Shown here piece by piece: positions 1-7,645 of a stretch of 64,000 nt of DNA (position 1 is its first letter; each line of letters starts with the position of its first letter). Source of the stretch: Pseudoflavitalea rhizosphaerae (lineage in GTDB: Bacteria > Bacteroidota > Bacteroidia > Chitinophagales > Chitinophagaceae); the NCBI RefSeq assembly GCF_003991355.1, contig NZ_RCSU01000003.1, positions 310,001 to 374,000 on the forward strand, in the 5' to 3' direction. Below the pieces are notes generated by a model, which saw only the letters and a program-made list of their open reading frames with translations, ran no database searches and was not told the origin of the DNA. The translations under genes and the position numbers were made by a program.

Positions 1-306
1 GTAAACACCACCAGAAACTACAATCGCAAAAGAAGCGGCTATCGCCATTTTTTGCCAGAGCGTAAGCACTTTCTTTCTGAGGTCGATGCCCGGCCGCATA
101 TTATCCCAAACGAGGGGCTTGCGTTCATCTAATTTTTTGATGACTTTAATCTCTTCAACGAGATATTCCTTCGTCATTTTTTCAATGAACAATTCCACTC
201 CAGGAATTTTTTTCAACTCATCCAATTCTTTACTCTGTTCCTCCGACAACCCTTTTGTTATCTTCAAAACAATCAATTCCTTTAATCTTTCTTCTACTTC
301 ATGCAT
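1..306 (-). CDS. Partial FecR-like anti-sigma factor (N-terminal 102 residues)
   Basis: The reading frame is open from an ATG at 306 down to the left edge, so only the cytoplasmic N-terminus is present. The visible part is charged and helical (a repeated Glu/Lys/Leu pattern with the phrase GLSEEQSKELDEL) and is followed at about residues 88-102 by a hydrophobic stretch, the start of a membrane segment. This layout matches the FecR-type anti-sigma factors of Bacteroidota, which hold an ECF sigma factor at the membrane and relay a signal from an outer-membrane transducer. The gene follows an ECF sigma gene by 147 bp on the same strand, the usual order. The diagnostic FecR domain lies outside the window, so the call rests on context and topology. 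Confidence 0.55.
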   Translation of the reverse strand, partial: MHEVEERLKELIVLKITKGLSEEQSKELDELKKIPGVELFIEKMTKEYLVEEIKVIKKLDERKPLVWDNMRPGIDLRKKVLTLWQKMAIAASFAIVVSGGVY

Positions 307-453
307 GCGATTCAAATTTTATCAGCATCAATTCTCATCGTTCTCTATTATTATAACAGAGTAGACCTGGAAAAGTACCTTGCCATTTAAGAATATTTCG
401 AAAAAAAAATACCACGATAGTGGTATGTATAATTATTAATGATTGATCACGCA

Positions 454-1062
454 TCAAACTAAAACAGAACTGATCAATACCAGCATCAACTCCGCAACAT
501 GTTTCTTCAACAGCGGCAAAGAATTTTTCAATCTGCTCGTAGCAATCCAGGTTTGATTCTTTACAGTTTGATAAGTGATCCCGAGCACTTCCGCAACCTT
601 ATTCGGTTCCAGCTGCTCAAAAACCCTTAACGTGATCACCTTCTGTGAAAGTGGTGGAAGCTTTTTTATTTCCTTGTGGAGTGTATTTATCAGCTCGGCA
701 TTCATCCGCTCAAAGTCAAGCGGGGAGCCATCTTCCTTATCCAGCAGATATTGGAACTCGAAGTTGTTCCTGCTCCTGGCCTTCTCGCGTGTGAGATAAT
801 CAAAGCAGGCATTCCTGCTCGTTATATAAAGGAAGGATTTGATATTCGCAATACTGGGAAATACTGTAGAACGATTGAAAACTTTCATGAAGGAATCAGC
901 TACTATCTCTTCTGCCACCGCTTCATTGTTCGTGAGTTTATAAGAGAAATATACGATCTCACTATAGTACTCATCAAACAAACGCTTGTAAGCTTTTTCA
1001 TCCTTCAAATGAAATGCACGAATGAATTCAATTTCATCTTTGAAATAGTCACCAATGATCAT
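454..1062 (-). CDS. ECF-type RNA polymerase sigma factor
   Basis: A 202-residue sigma-70 family protein of the extracytoplasmic-function type. Region 2 (about residues 22-92) shows the core-binding and -10 reading pattern (FDEYYSEIVYFSYKLTNN, then AEEIVADSFMKVF). Region 4 (about 130-185) has the helix-turn-helix phrase PNKVAEVLGITYQTVKNQ. It ends in a hydrophobic C-terminus (ELMLVLISSVLV), as often seen in Bacteroidota FecI-like sigmas. It is followed by the partial FecR-like gene, so it probably works as a sigma/anti-sigma pair controlling an outer-membrane uptake or surface system beyond the left edge. The ATG at 1062 gives the expected family length. Confidence 0.9.
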   Translation of the reverse strand: MIIGDYFKDEIEFIRAFHLKDEKAYKRLFDEYYSEIVYFSYKLTNNEAVAEEIVADSFMKVFNRSTVFPSIANIKSFLYITSRNACFDYLTREKARSRNNFEFQYLLDKEDGSPLDFERMNAELINTLHKEIKKLPPLSQKVITLRVFEQLEPNKVAEVLGITYQTVKNQTWIATSRLKNSLPLLKKHVAELMLVLISSVLV

Positions 1063-1589
1063 CTTATAGAGCCTTTTGAAAATCGGAAATATAGATTATG
1101 GTCTGATGCGGCTCACAGAGGATAAGATTATAGGTGTTTTTCATTCAATTTTGGCGCATTTGATTAAGCGCAACAAAATAAGAAAACAATGTCACAATTG
1201 TGCAATTATGTGACGGAAGAAAAATGGCCGCATATTTTCAAAACGAAATTTACGCTCTGGCATATATTACCAGATGTAACTAAAAGTTGACACAAAGGAA
1301 ATAACGTACTTTTCCTCAACAGCCTTCATCATCCTGTTGCTAACTGAAATAGGTATAAAAAAATTATGCCAGACATGTGCTAAATCCTTTTAGACTGCAA
1401 GGCTTCGTACGATTGAATAGTGAGGATTCCGGTAGGTATTGGACCAGAAAAAAATTGCTTCTCTACTGATCTCTTATACAATTTAAGCAATTATCATATA
1501 CAACAAAAAAATAATTAATCACAGGGTTTATGCACAAAAACTGCATTTAGCTGTGCATTATGGTAATTCAACTATGCATTACCGTTATA
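1063..1589. other. Intergenic region of about 530 bp without a recognisable gene
   Basis: This AT-rich stretch separates the sigma gene at 454-1062 from the end of the N-acetyltransferase gene. No conserved reading frame, RNA gene or copy of the two repeat families found elsewhere in the window could be seen. It must hold the promoter of the minus-strand sigma gene, but no clear TAnnTTTG box at a good distance was picked out. Confidence 0.6.
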
Positions 1590-2354
1590 TCATGAATATT
1601 GAAGATCGATCCCGAATTCCTTTTTCAATAATGCCTTCACTTCCTCCTCCGTTTCAATCTCCAATTCAAAATCCTCCTTCTCATAAGTTACCTTGAATGT
1701 ATTGCCGCTTAAGGTTTTTCTGCCTTTCTCCGTTGCCATCGTCACCAGCCGCTTCCCCGCAAACCTTGATCCGGGGCTCACCTGGTGATGCTTGCACATC
1801 TCCTCGAATTCGCGCAGCTTGCAGGGAGTATGCGTAAAAACATAGAGCGGTTTCGCAGTATGGTTCTCTACCCTGCTCACCAGCAGATCATTCATATCGT
1901 GTGTGCGCATCCGGTAGATATTGCGCTCATCATCCTGGTCCATTTGAAAATCCAGCTCCAGCGGCCGCATGGAAAAATCGCCATAACCCACATCCACCAG
2001 GTACAGGATATTGCGAACGTATACCAGTATTCCCATATGATCATACTCGGGCCCAAAATTCCCGCGCTCATAATTGTAAGTTCGCGCAGATACCATGACG
2101 GTCTCAAATTTCATGGCATGCAGCAACTGGTAGAACAGGCTGTTCAGTTCATAACAGAAACCGCCTCTCCGTTTGCGCACCACTTTGTCCCACTGCGCAG
2201 GAGGATCTATGTAGATGGGAATATTGCGGTGAATATCGAGGTTTTCGAATGGAACAGTCAGCAGGTGCGCTTTCTGCAGGGCGATCAAAGTTTCCAGTGT
2301 TGGCTCGGAACCGCCGGTATACCCGATTCTTTCATGGTAGGCTTTAATATCCAT
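1590..2354 (-). CDS. nat: Arylamine N-acetyltransferase
   Basis: Transfers an acetyl group from acetyl-CoA to arylamines and related substrates in the cytoplasm. With the start at 2354 the protein is 254 residues and begins MDIKAYHERIGY, the normal N-terminus of the family; an in-frame ATG at 2396 would add 14 residues with no family support. The catalytic triad is visible: Cys67 in RRGGFCYE, His106 in the DHMGILV segment and Asp121 in LVDVGYGD. The conserved VPFENLDIH segment precedes it. The gene is the last of a minus-strand group behind a sigma factor module, but it has no obvious functional link to it. Its physiological substrate cannot be read from the sequence. Confidence 0.93.
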   Translation of the reverse strand: MDIKAYHERIGYTGGSEPTLETLIALQKAHLLTVPFENLDIHRNIPIYIDPPAQWDKVVRKRRGGFCYELNSLFYQLLHAMKFETVMVSARTYNYERGNFGPEYDHMGILVYVRNILYLVDVGYGDFSMRPLELDFQMDQDDERNIYRMRTHDMNDLLVSRVENHTAKPLYVFTHTPCKLREFEEMCKHHQVSPGSRFAGKRLVTMATEKGRKTLSGNTFKVTYEKEDFELEIETEEEVKALLKKEFGIDLQYS

Positions 2355-2429
2355 GCCGGTAATGTAGGAAGATTTTATTGCATACGAAGTAGACAAATTT
2401 CGGCTTCCAGCCAGCAGAAAAAAGATTGA

Positions 2430-2948
2430 CTATTTTGCCTTGAGAGAGTCTGAATTAGGCTGCGGCGGCTTCTTGCCCCAGGTCATCCGGTTCACGATCT
2501 CCGCAATCACGGTATCGAATTTCACCAGTTGCTCTTCAGTACAAAGTGCGCGCACTTTCTCGAAATGATGGATAGTGATCAGGTCCAGCTGGCGTTGCAG
2601 GGCAGTAACATCCTGGCCGCGCGCTGAGAGAAGGGAATCATATTGAGGATCATGTATGATCTTCATCAGGTCGAAGAACCTTTTCTTTGAAGCCCGGATA
2701 GAGTCCAGCACGGGCTTTTGTTGTGCTATCAGTGTATCCCGCAGTTTCCAGTAAACGTTTTCCTGCTCTGGGCTCAGCTTCAGCTCATTTACCATGAACT
2801 GTCCCATTTTCCTTTGCCTGTCGGCAGTGGAAGAGGCCGTCTTGGCAGGCCTTTCTTTCAACCAGTAAAAGCTAAGGGTCAGAATGTTGGTACCAAGCAA
2901 TATTACTACAAGCCAGAGAAGCCATTTCTGTTGCGGGAATTTCTTCAT
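2430..2948 (-). CDS. Membrane-anchored Spy/CpxP-like periplasmic protein
   Basis: A 172-residue protein with one N-terminal membrane segment (about residues 9-30) followed by a long helical, charged domain. Two phrases resemble the LTxxQ repeat of Spy/CpxP periplasmic chaperones and metal sensors: LSPEQ near residue 58 and LCTEEQ near 137. Its start overlaps the stop of the preceding anti-sigma-like gene by 4 bp, so the two are translationally coupled and belong to one operon with the sigma factor at 3347-3922. In related envelope-stress modules such proteins act as periplasmic stress sensors; that role is inferred here from fold-like features and context only. Confidence 0.72.
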   Translation of the reverse strand: MKKFPQQKWLLWLVVILLGTNILTLSFYWLKERPAKTASSTADRQRKMGQFMVNELKLSPEQENVYWKLRDTLIAQQKPVLDSIRASKKRFFDLMKIIHDPQYDSLLSARGQDVTALQRQLDLITIHHFEKVRALCTEEQLVKFDTVIAEIVNRMTWGKKPPQPNSDSLKAK

Positions 2949-3289
2949 GGTTCGTTCGGTGTTTCGTCATACACCGCGTAGGTGTTAATGGATGAGTAAT
3001 CGGCTACAACCATGGGAGCGGACTGGTCAGTGACGGGTGGACCAGCCGGGCTCTGCACCATTTTCATGATGGTAGTGATATTCAGCAGCACTACAATGGC
3101 TGCCAGACCCAGGGAAAGGGCCGGCCTGGTCAATAGTCTTCCGAATTTGCCGATGGATGCCGTTTCCAGCTCCTGTTCCATCCTGGCCCGGAGCCTGGTA
3201 TAAAAGAACTCCGGCGCCGCGGCACGCTTCATTCCCCGGAGGCTGTCCAGGATCTCATCTTGTTCTTTATTGTTCATCTCAGGTGACAT
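2945..3289 (-). CDS. Small membrane protein, probable anti-sigma factor
   Basis: A 114-residue protein encoded between an ECF sigma gene and the Spy/CpxP-like gene. It has a charged cytoplasmic N-terminal half (DSLRGMKRAAAPEFFYTRL), one membrane segment at about residues 56-76 (LSLGLAAIVVLLNITTIMKM) and a short outer tail of about 35 residues. This is the topology of small transmembrane anti-sigma factors. No zinc-binding HxxxCxxC motif is present, so it is not a ZAS-type protein. A second ATG four codons in (3277) is an equally possible start. The 57-bp gap to the sigma gene and the 4-bp overlap downstream support one transcription unit. Confidence 0.65.
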   Translation of the reverse strand: MSPEMNNKEQDEILDSLRGMKRAAAPEFFYTRLRARMEQELETASIGKFGRLLTRPALSLGLAAIVVLLNITTIMKMVQSPAGPPVTDQSAPMVVADYSSINTYAVYDETPNEP

Positions 3290-3346
3290 ACTGATGTGTT
3301 TATCAAAACTATGTTGTTTGACGTTATTATTATAGAAAACATGCGA

Positions 3347-3922
3347 CTATTTCCTTTTCTGACCAGGCTGCTGCTCCAGCAGTTTACGCAGGTTCTGCCG
3401 GGCCCTGAACAGCAGGGATTCCACCGCTGAAACGCTCAGATTCATCACCTGGGCTATCTCCTGGTAGCTCAATTCCTCGGATTTCAATAAAATAAAGGCT
3501 GTTTTCTGGTTCTCAGGCAACTGATCGATCAGCCTGAACAGGATGGCGGCCTGCTCCTTCTGGTCCAGCGCCACGCCGGGATGGTGGAAATTCACGGGGT
3601 CATGGAGCACTTCATTGTCAGGTCCAAACAGGCTGGTGATGAAGGCAAACCGTTTCTTCCGTTTCCGGCTCCGGATCAGGTCAAGACTCTTCGTTACCGT
3701 GATCCGGTAGATCCAGGTGCTGAGACGGCTGTCGCCCTTGAACTGGTCGATGGAACGGTATACCTGGATGAACACTTCCTGCGCCACATCTTCCGCATCG
3801 GAAGTATCGTGCACGATGCTGAGGGCCGTGTTGTAAACCATATCCTGGCAGTCTTCCACCAACTTCTTAAACGAAAGCTCATCCCCACTTCGGAGTTGTT
3901 GTATCAGATCCTGTTCTGTCAA
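3347..3922 (-). CDS. ECF-type RNA polymerase sigma factor (RpoE-like), TTG start
   Basis: A 191-residue ECF sigma factor. Region 2 covers about residues 15-90 (CQDMVYNTALSIVHDTSDAE, then DVAQEVFIQVYRSI and the -10 reading WIYRITVTKSLD). Region 4 (about 130-180) has the phrase SYQEIAQVMNLSVSAVESL. An in-frame TGA lies directly before the first codon, which is TTG at 3922 and encodes MTEQDLIQQL; this is the only start that keeps the usual N-terminus. It heads an operon with an anti-sigma-like membrane protein and a Spy/CpxP-like protein, so envelope stress control is likely. A 12-bp perfect palindrome sits just upstream. Confidence 0.92.
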   Translation of the reverse strand: MTEQDLIQQLRSGDELSFKKLVEDCQDMVYNTALSIVHDTSDAEDVAQEVFIQVYRSIDQFKGDSRLSTWIYRITVTKSLDLIRSRKRKKRFAFITSLFGPDNEVLHDPVNFHHPGVALDQKEQAAILFRLIDQLPENQKTAFILLKSEELSYQEIAQVMNLSVSAVESLLFRARQNLRKLLEQQPGQKRK

Positions 3923-3924
3923 TC

Positions 3925-3936
3925 AAACGGCCGTTT
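3925..3936. promoter_or_regulatory. 12-bp perfect palindrome before the sigma gene
   Basis: AAACGGCCGTTT is a perfect 12-bp palindrome lying 2 bp upstream of the TTG start of the sigma gene. It could be an operator or a translation-affecting hairpin in the leader. The function is inferred only from position and symmetry. Confidence 0.3.
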
Positions 3937-4175
3937 AGAATTTAAGGCTACAACTTACGAAAACCTTCTGATTCCGCACACCACGTATCTGCCACACAAT
4001 AAATTTTATCCATAAATAAAGGGTTTTCGCTGTCAGTTTGAGGTCATTCGCTTCTAATTGTAAAATAAAATAAAAAAAATGTACTAAGAGTAGTCCTAAA
4101 TTCTCCTTTGTGTGTCTATATATAATTTGTAGTAGAGATAAAAATCATTGTGGACCTCCAGAAACCCTAATTGCT

Positions 4176-4559
4176 ATGCAGACATTCTTTTTTGTTAAGG
4201 AACAGGGGCGTTACGTACGCGTGGATTTTGCTTCCATCTTATACATAGAAGCAAGAAGCAATTATGTGCAGATCGTTACCTCCTCCCGTGTGTTCATGTG
4301 CCTGGTATCGATGCGCCAGATTGAGAAATTATTACCGGCAGAAGGCTTCTGCCGCGTACACCGCTCTTATATCGTGGGAATTTCAAGCATCCAGAGCTTC
4401 GACAAGGAGCGGATCTATATGGAAGACCGTATGATCCCCATTGGAGACCGCTATCGCAGCGCCCTGCACCGCAGCGTTACCATGGTACGCTGCAAGAACA
4501 GCGATGCTATGATGATGGATGAAGAAGATGCCATGATCCTGGTGGATGAGGAGGATTAA
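4176..4559 (+). CDS. Stand-alone LytTR-type DNA-binding protein
   Basis: A 127-residue protein made of a single LytTR domain (about residues 8-100), with family phrases DFASILYIEARSNYVQI and GFCRVHRSYIVG. Proteins of this class bind direct repeats upstream of target genes, usually as the output part of a response regulator. Here there is no receiver domain and no histidine kinase gene nearby. The last 20 residues are strongly acidic with a run of Met. The ATG at 4176 is preferred; the frame is open back to 4110, but that stretch does not look like LytTR. It overlaps the convergent gene at 4556-5920 by 4 bp at the stop codons. Confidence 0.85.
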   Translation: MQTFFFVKEQGRYVRVDFASILYIEARSNYVQIVTSSRVFMCLVSMRQIEKLLPAEGFCRVHRSYIVGISSIQSFDKERIYMEDRMIPIGDRYRSALHRSVTMVRCKNSDAMMMDEEDAMILVDEED

Positions 4560-5920
4560 TCACCTCCCTTCATCCACCGCACCGGCCCGATATTGTACCT
4601 GCTACCCACAAAGCGCAGCGTATACAAACCTGCCGCCATTCCGTTCACCGGAACCATGATGTCCTGTTGACCAGCTTCCAGCTTCACTGTCACCTGGCTC
4701 AAAACCTGTCCTGAAAAATTACTGATGATCAGCTTACCCTGTTGCGCCTCCCGCGTGATCAGCCTTACGGGCAATTGATAACCGCTGCAGGGGCTGCAAA
4801 GCATCCTGATCTTATCCTGACCGGCATCATCGGACTTCACATAGATGACTTTCGAATGCTGATACCTTCCATCCCTATCCTGCATGCGTAACCGAAAATA
4901 AACGGCTGCTTGCAGACCCAGGGTGTATTGATAGGATGACGGCCTGTTTTTAGCCTGTACGAAGGCCACCTGCGAAAAATTGTTTCCATCAGCACTTTGT
5001 TCCAGTCCGTACCCTTCCATATTATCCTCCGAACTGCTCTTCCAGAGCACGCGTACCTGTTGCCCGCTGATCAATGCATGGAAAGATTCCAGTACCACTG
5101 GTAATACAATCGTGCAGCCTGTACAATCAGGTGTAACTGTGGCTGCGCCGAAGTTTCCTGCGCCGCTGGTGGTTGCCCCGGTTGCCTGGCAAACCAACAG
5201 GTTGGGCTCGTCTGTAAGGTCACTGTTGAGCAAAGCATTGCCGGTATAGTAAACACAGGCATTACTTCCCACCGGCCGCACAATCACTCCATCCAGTTCA
5301 TTATTGGCCAGGTCACCGGCATTCACCACCGAGTTAGGTCCCAGGCAAACATCAGCGCTTCCATTGATGGTAAGCGTTCCCACATTCACAGTTCCGAGAT
5401 TCACTGCCTCGCCAGACAAACTCACTGTGAATCCAGCTGCGTTCACCACGGCAGCGGGTGAAGCATTCACCATATCGGCCGTGGTGGAAGTCAGACTTAA
5501 TGGTCCATTCAAATTGGCTGTTCCGTAATTCACAAACATACCATCAGTCCCACCCACATTAAGACTACCATTAACGGTGATGGTGCCGTGATTAGTGATG
5601 CCACTGCCGGTATTGAGGTTTACACCCGGAAGGGTAAGACTGCCACCGGTCATCACCACAATCGTTCCCCCATTGAAGTTCAGGTTCTGAATGGTGAGCG
5701 TGCCGCAAACCTGTATGGTGCCGCCGCTTAAATTCACATTGTTCAAGGTGGTGGCTGCGCCGGAATAAGCGTAAACATCACCGGTATTCACATTGGCCCC
5801 ATCGGTAAGAGGTGTTCCGGTACAGGGCCCGTCAGGAGTACCCGCAGGGAAAGGACATTGTGCGTGGATCAGCGATACAGCTCCGCAAAGAAAGGCTACT
5901 ACAAATAGAAGTATTCGCAT
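4556..5920 (-). CDS. Secreted beta-structure protein with T9SS-type C-terminal domain
   Basis: 454 residues. A signal peptide covers about residues 1-20 (cleavage after AQ-type small residues, LIHAQ). Residues 35-245 are built of Gly/Asn/Thr-rich imperfect repeats with the recurring NxGTxxxxGxL pattern, which suggests a right-handed beta-helix or adhesin-like stalk. The C-terminal 80 residues (KLIISNFSGQVLSQ through GLYTLRFVG) resemble a type A sorting domain of the type IX secretion system, so the mature protein is probably exported to the surface. No enzymatic motif was seen. Its neighbours give no functional clue; its stop codon overlaps that of the LytTR gene. Confidence 0.7.
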   Translation of the reverse strand: MRILLFVVAFLCGAVSLIHAQCPFPAGTPDGPCTGTPLTDGANVNTGDVYAYSGAATTLNNVNLSGGTIQVCGTLTIQNLNFNGGTIVVMTGGSLTLPGVNLNTGSGITNHGTITVNGSLNVGGTDGMFVNYGTANLNGPLSLTSTTADMVNASPAAVVNAAGFTVSLSGEAVNLGTVNVGTLTINGSADVCLGPNSVVNAGDLANNELDGVIVRPVGSNACVYYTGNALLNSDLTDEPNLLVCQATGATTSGAGNFGAATVTPDCTGCTIVLPVVLESFHALISGQQVRVLWKSSSEDNMEGYGLEQSADGNNFSQVAFVQAKNRPSSYQYTLGLQAAVYFRLRMQDRDGRYQHSKVIYVKSDDAGQDKIRMLCSPCSGYQLPVRLITREAQQGKLIISNFSGQVLSQVTVKLEAGQQDIMVPVNGMAAGLYTLRFVGSRYNIGPVRWMKGGD

Positions 5921-6052
5921 AGTTACTGATTAGGATGGTAAATAGATGTACTGAAAAAATCTGGTCTCCAGGCGGGGCTAATCAGTAAAGGGAGGGGAAT
6001 AAGCGCGAGCTAAAACGCTGTGATGAGATGATATATATAAAGTTATTGAAAT

Positions 6053-6089
6053 GCAAAATGCCCGCCAAATAAAATTGCCGGGCATTTGC
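6053..6089 (-). terminator. Probable terminator after the VOC gene
   Basis: An inverted repeat with arms of about 12 bp (GCAAATGCCCGG on the minus strand paired with the ATGCCCG-containing arm) around an AT-rich loop lies 87 bp beyond the stop of the gene at 6176-6601. The T-run after it is short, so termination is likely but not certain. Confidence 0.5.
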
Positions 6090-6175
6090 TTAGGAAAATT
6101 ACCAGGTTCGGTCAACCAATACCGTTACCTGTATTCTATTGAATGAAAGGAATGATCCGTTGTATATGAACTGGT

Positions 6176-6601
6176 TTATTTCTCATCGAAATTCACCATC
6201 CATTTGATACCGTATTTATCGTTGAACATCCCGAACCAGGCGCCCCAGGGAGCTTTATCATAAGGCACTTCCACAGTTCCGCCGGCAGACAATGCATTGA
6301 AGATACGCTCACCGTCTTCTTTTGAATCAGGTGTAACAGCCAGAGAAATGGTAGTACCATTAACAGCCTTATGCCCCTGCGATTCCAATGCATCCGTCCC
6401 CATCAGCATCACGTTATTATTGATCGGAAGGGCGATATGCATGATCATACTTTTTTCAGCTTCTGGCATATTGTCCGCCATCCCCGGCATATCCCTGAAC
6501 CGGGTAAGGTTTACGAACTCACCACCGAATACTGACTTGTAGAAAGTGAAAACCTCCTCCGTATTACCCATGAAATTAAGGTAAGGATGGATCGATGCCA
6601 T
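6176..6601 (-). CDS. VOC family protein (PhnB-like glyoxalase fold)
   Basis: A 141-residue protein beginning MASIHPYLNFMGNTEEVF. It carries the paired beta-alpha-beta modules of the VOC superfamily, subgroup PhnB / 3-demethylubiquinone-methyltransferase-like: FYKSVFGGEF near residue 20, MIMHIALPI near 54 and WGAWFGMFNDKYGIKWMV near the C-terminus. These proteins are cytoplasmic and their substrates are mostly unknown. The frame is open 58 codons upstream, but that part is basic and unlike the family, so the ATG at 6601 is used. It seems to be a single-gene unit, with a hairpin downstream. Confidence 0.88.
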   Translation of the reverse strand: MASIHPYLNFMGNTEEVFTFYKSVFGGEFVNLTRFRDMPGMADNMPEAEKSMIMHIALPINNNVMLMGTDALESQGHKAVNGTTISLAVTPDSKEDGERIFNALSAGGTVEVPYDKAPWGAWFGMFNDKYGIKWMVNFDEK

Positions 6602-6905
6602 AGTAATCCGTTTAAATGTGTGAAAAAGTTGATTAGACCCAACAAAAATAGGCTTCCCCCGGCAGATAGGCTTTGATTTGGTTTTTTGATGGCTCAAGGC
6701 GGTGTGTGACCCGACGGCGGGCAAAATATACCGACGCGGGAGAATAAATTTGGGCCGTTGGTTGGTTTGATCCAACTTTGTATCGCTAACTGAGTTCTTC
6801 GCAGCCCATCTGCTCCACCCCGGGGGATTTCGCTGATCGTGTTCCAGGTGCGCCTCTCCCTTCTGTTCTTTTTTTCAAACCTTTTTCTTAATTCATGACT
6901 GTTTT

Positions 6906-7394
6906 ATGAACTCAACATTTTACCGCTCTTACAACATCTGCAAAAACAATCAACTGGATGAATTCTACAACACAGCCGACCTGGTCAGGTTCCTGAATCA
7001 AATGCCGGAACTCATCCAAACCAACGAACACCATTTCTCCAACAGCAAGGATTTCAAGCACTACCTCTCCATCACACTGCTCTGCGCCGCACAACACGAT
7101 AACTGGTTCTATGATTCACCGGAATCACACGCCACCAACCTTATCGTAATCGTTAGCTCCCGCTTCAACAACGCCCACCTCTTTGTAAAACCCCTGCTCC
7201 TCAAAATCTGCCAGTTCCTTAACTGGGACCTCATGGGCGACGACGATGATACCATCACCCGCGAAGACGAAATCAATCTCACCCAACACGCCCCCTTCCG
7301 TCACCTCAACGACGAAGAAAAAGAAGAGGATGAAGAAGATGATGATGAAGATAACGACCACCTTTCCCCTCCCTTCAAATTCCATCCCAACTGA
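6906..7394 (+). CDS. Hypothetical acidic protein, no recognised family
   Basis: I do not recognise this 162-residue protein. The first 110 residues look like a compact helical domain with several aromatic residues (FYRSYNICKNNQ, LVRFLNQMPELI, HYLSITLLCAAQHDNWFY) and no membrane segment or signal peptide. Residues about 134-150 are almost all Glu and Asp, followed by a short Pro/Phe tail. It stands alone, and a family 2 repeat lies 70 bp downstream. The even codon pattern and the separation of an ordered domain from an acidic tail suggest a real gene. An acidic tail could mimic nucleic acid or bind basic proteins, but that is speculation. Confidence 0.6.
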   Translation: MNSTFYRSYNICKNNQLDEFYNTADLVRFLNQMPELIQTNEHHFSNSKDFKHYLSITLLCAAQHDNWFYDSPESHATNLIVIVSSRFNNAHLFVKPLLLKICQFLNWDLMGDDDDTITREDEINLTQHAPFRHLNDEEKEEDEEDDDEDNDHLSPPFKFHPN

Positions 7395-7465
7395 TCATCC
7401 ACGATAGAGTATTACAAATACTTACAAAAAATATTACACCTACCATAACTCATCTTTTCTTCTCT

Positions 7466-7645
7466 GTGCTGCACCTGATCTGCCGCATATAGGACCCCAT
7501 GCAGTCGAGGGTTTAAAAAATGTCGGTCTTCGAAACAAAAGCTCCACAGCTCAATCATATTCCATAGCCCCATCCCTCCCACCTCAGTAGAATTTAATTC
7601 CACCTGCGGTGGTTTGTTTCGACTACCGCATTTTTAAACCCGAGA
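7466..7645 (+). repeat. Family 2 structured repeat, copy A
   Basis: One of four dispersed copies of a roughly 165-180 bp element (others at 36661-36834, 37002-37170 and 45985-46184). It opens with GTGCTGCAC, then a left arm (7507-7539), a C-rich loop containing CACAGCTCAAT, and a right arm (7613-7643) complementary to the left arm over about 30 positions with few mismatches. The right arm overlaps the last codons and TAA stop (7634-7636) of the minus-strand glycosyltransferase, so on that strand the element forms the start of the gene's 3' untranslated region. I do not recognise the element. Confidence 0.75.
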
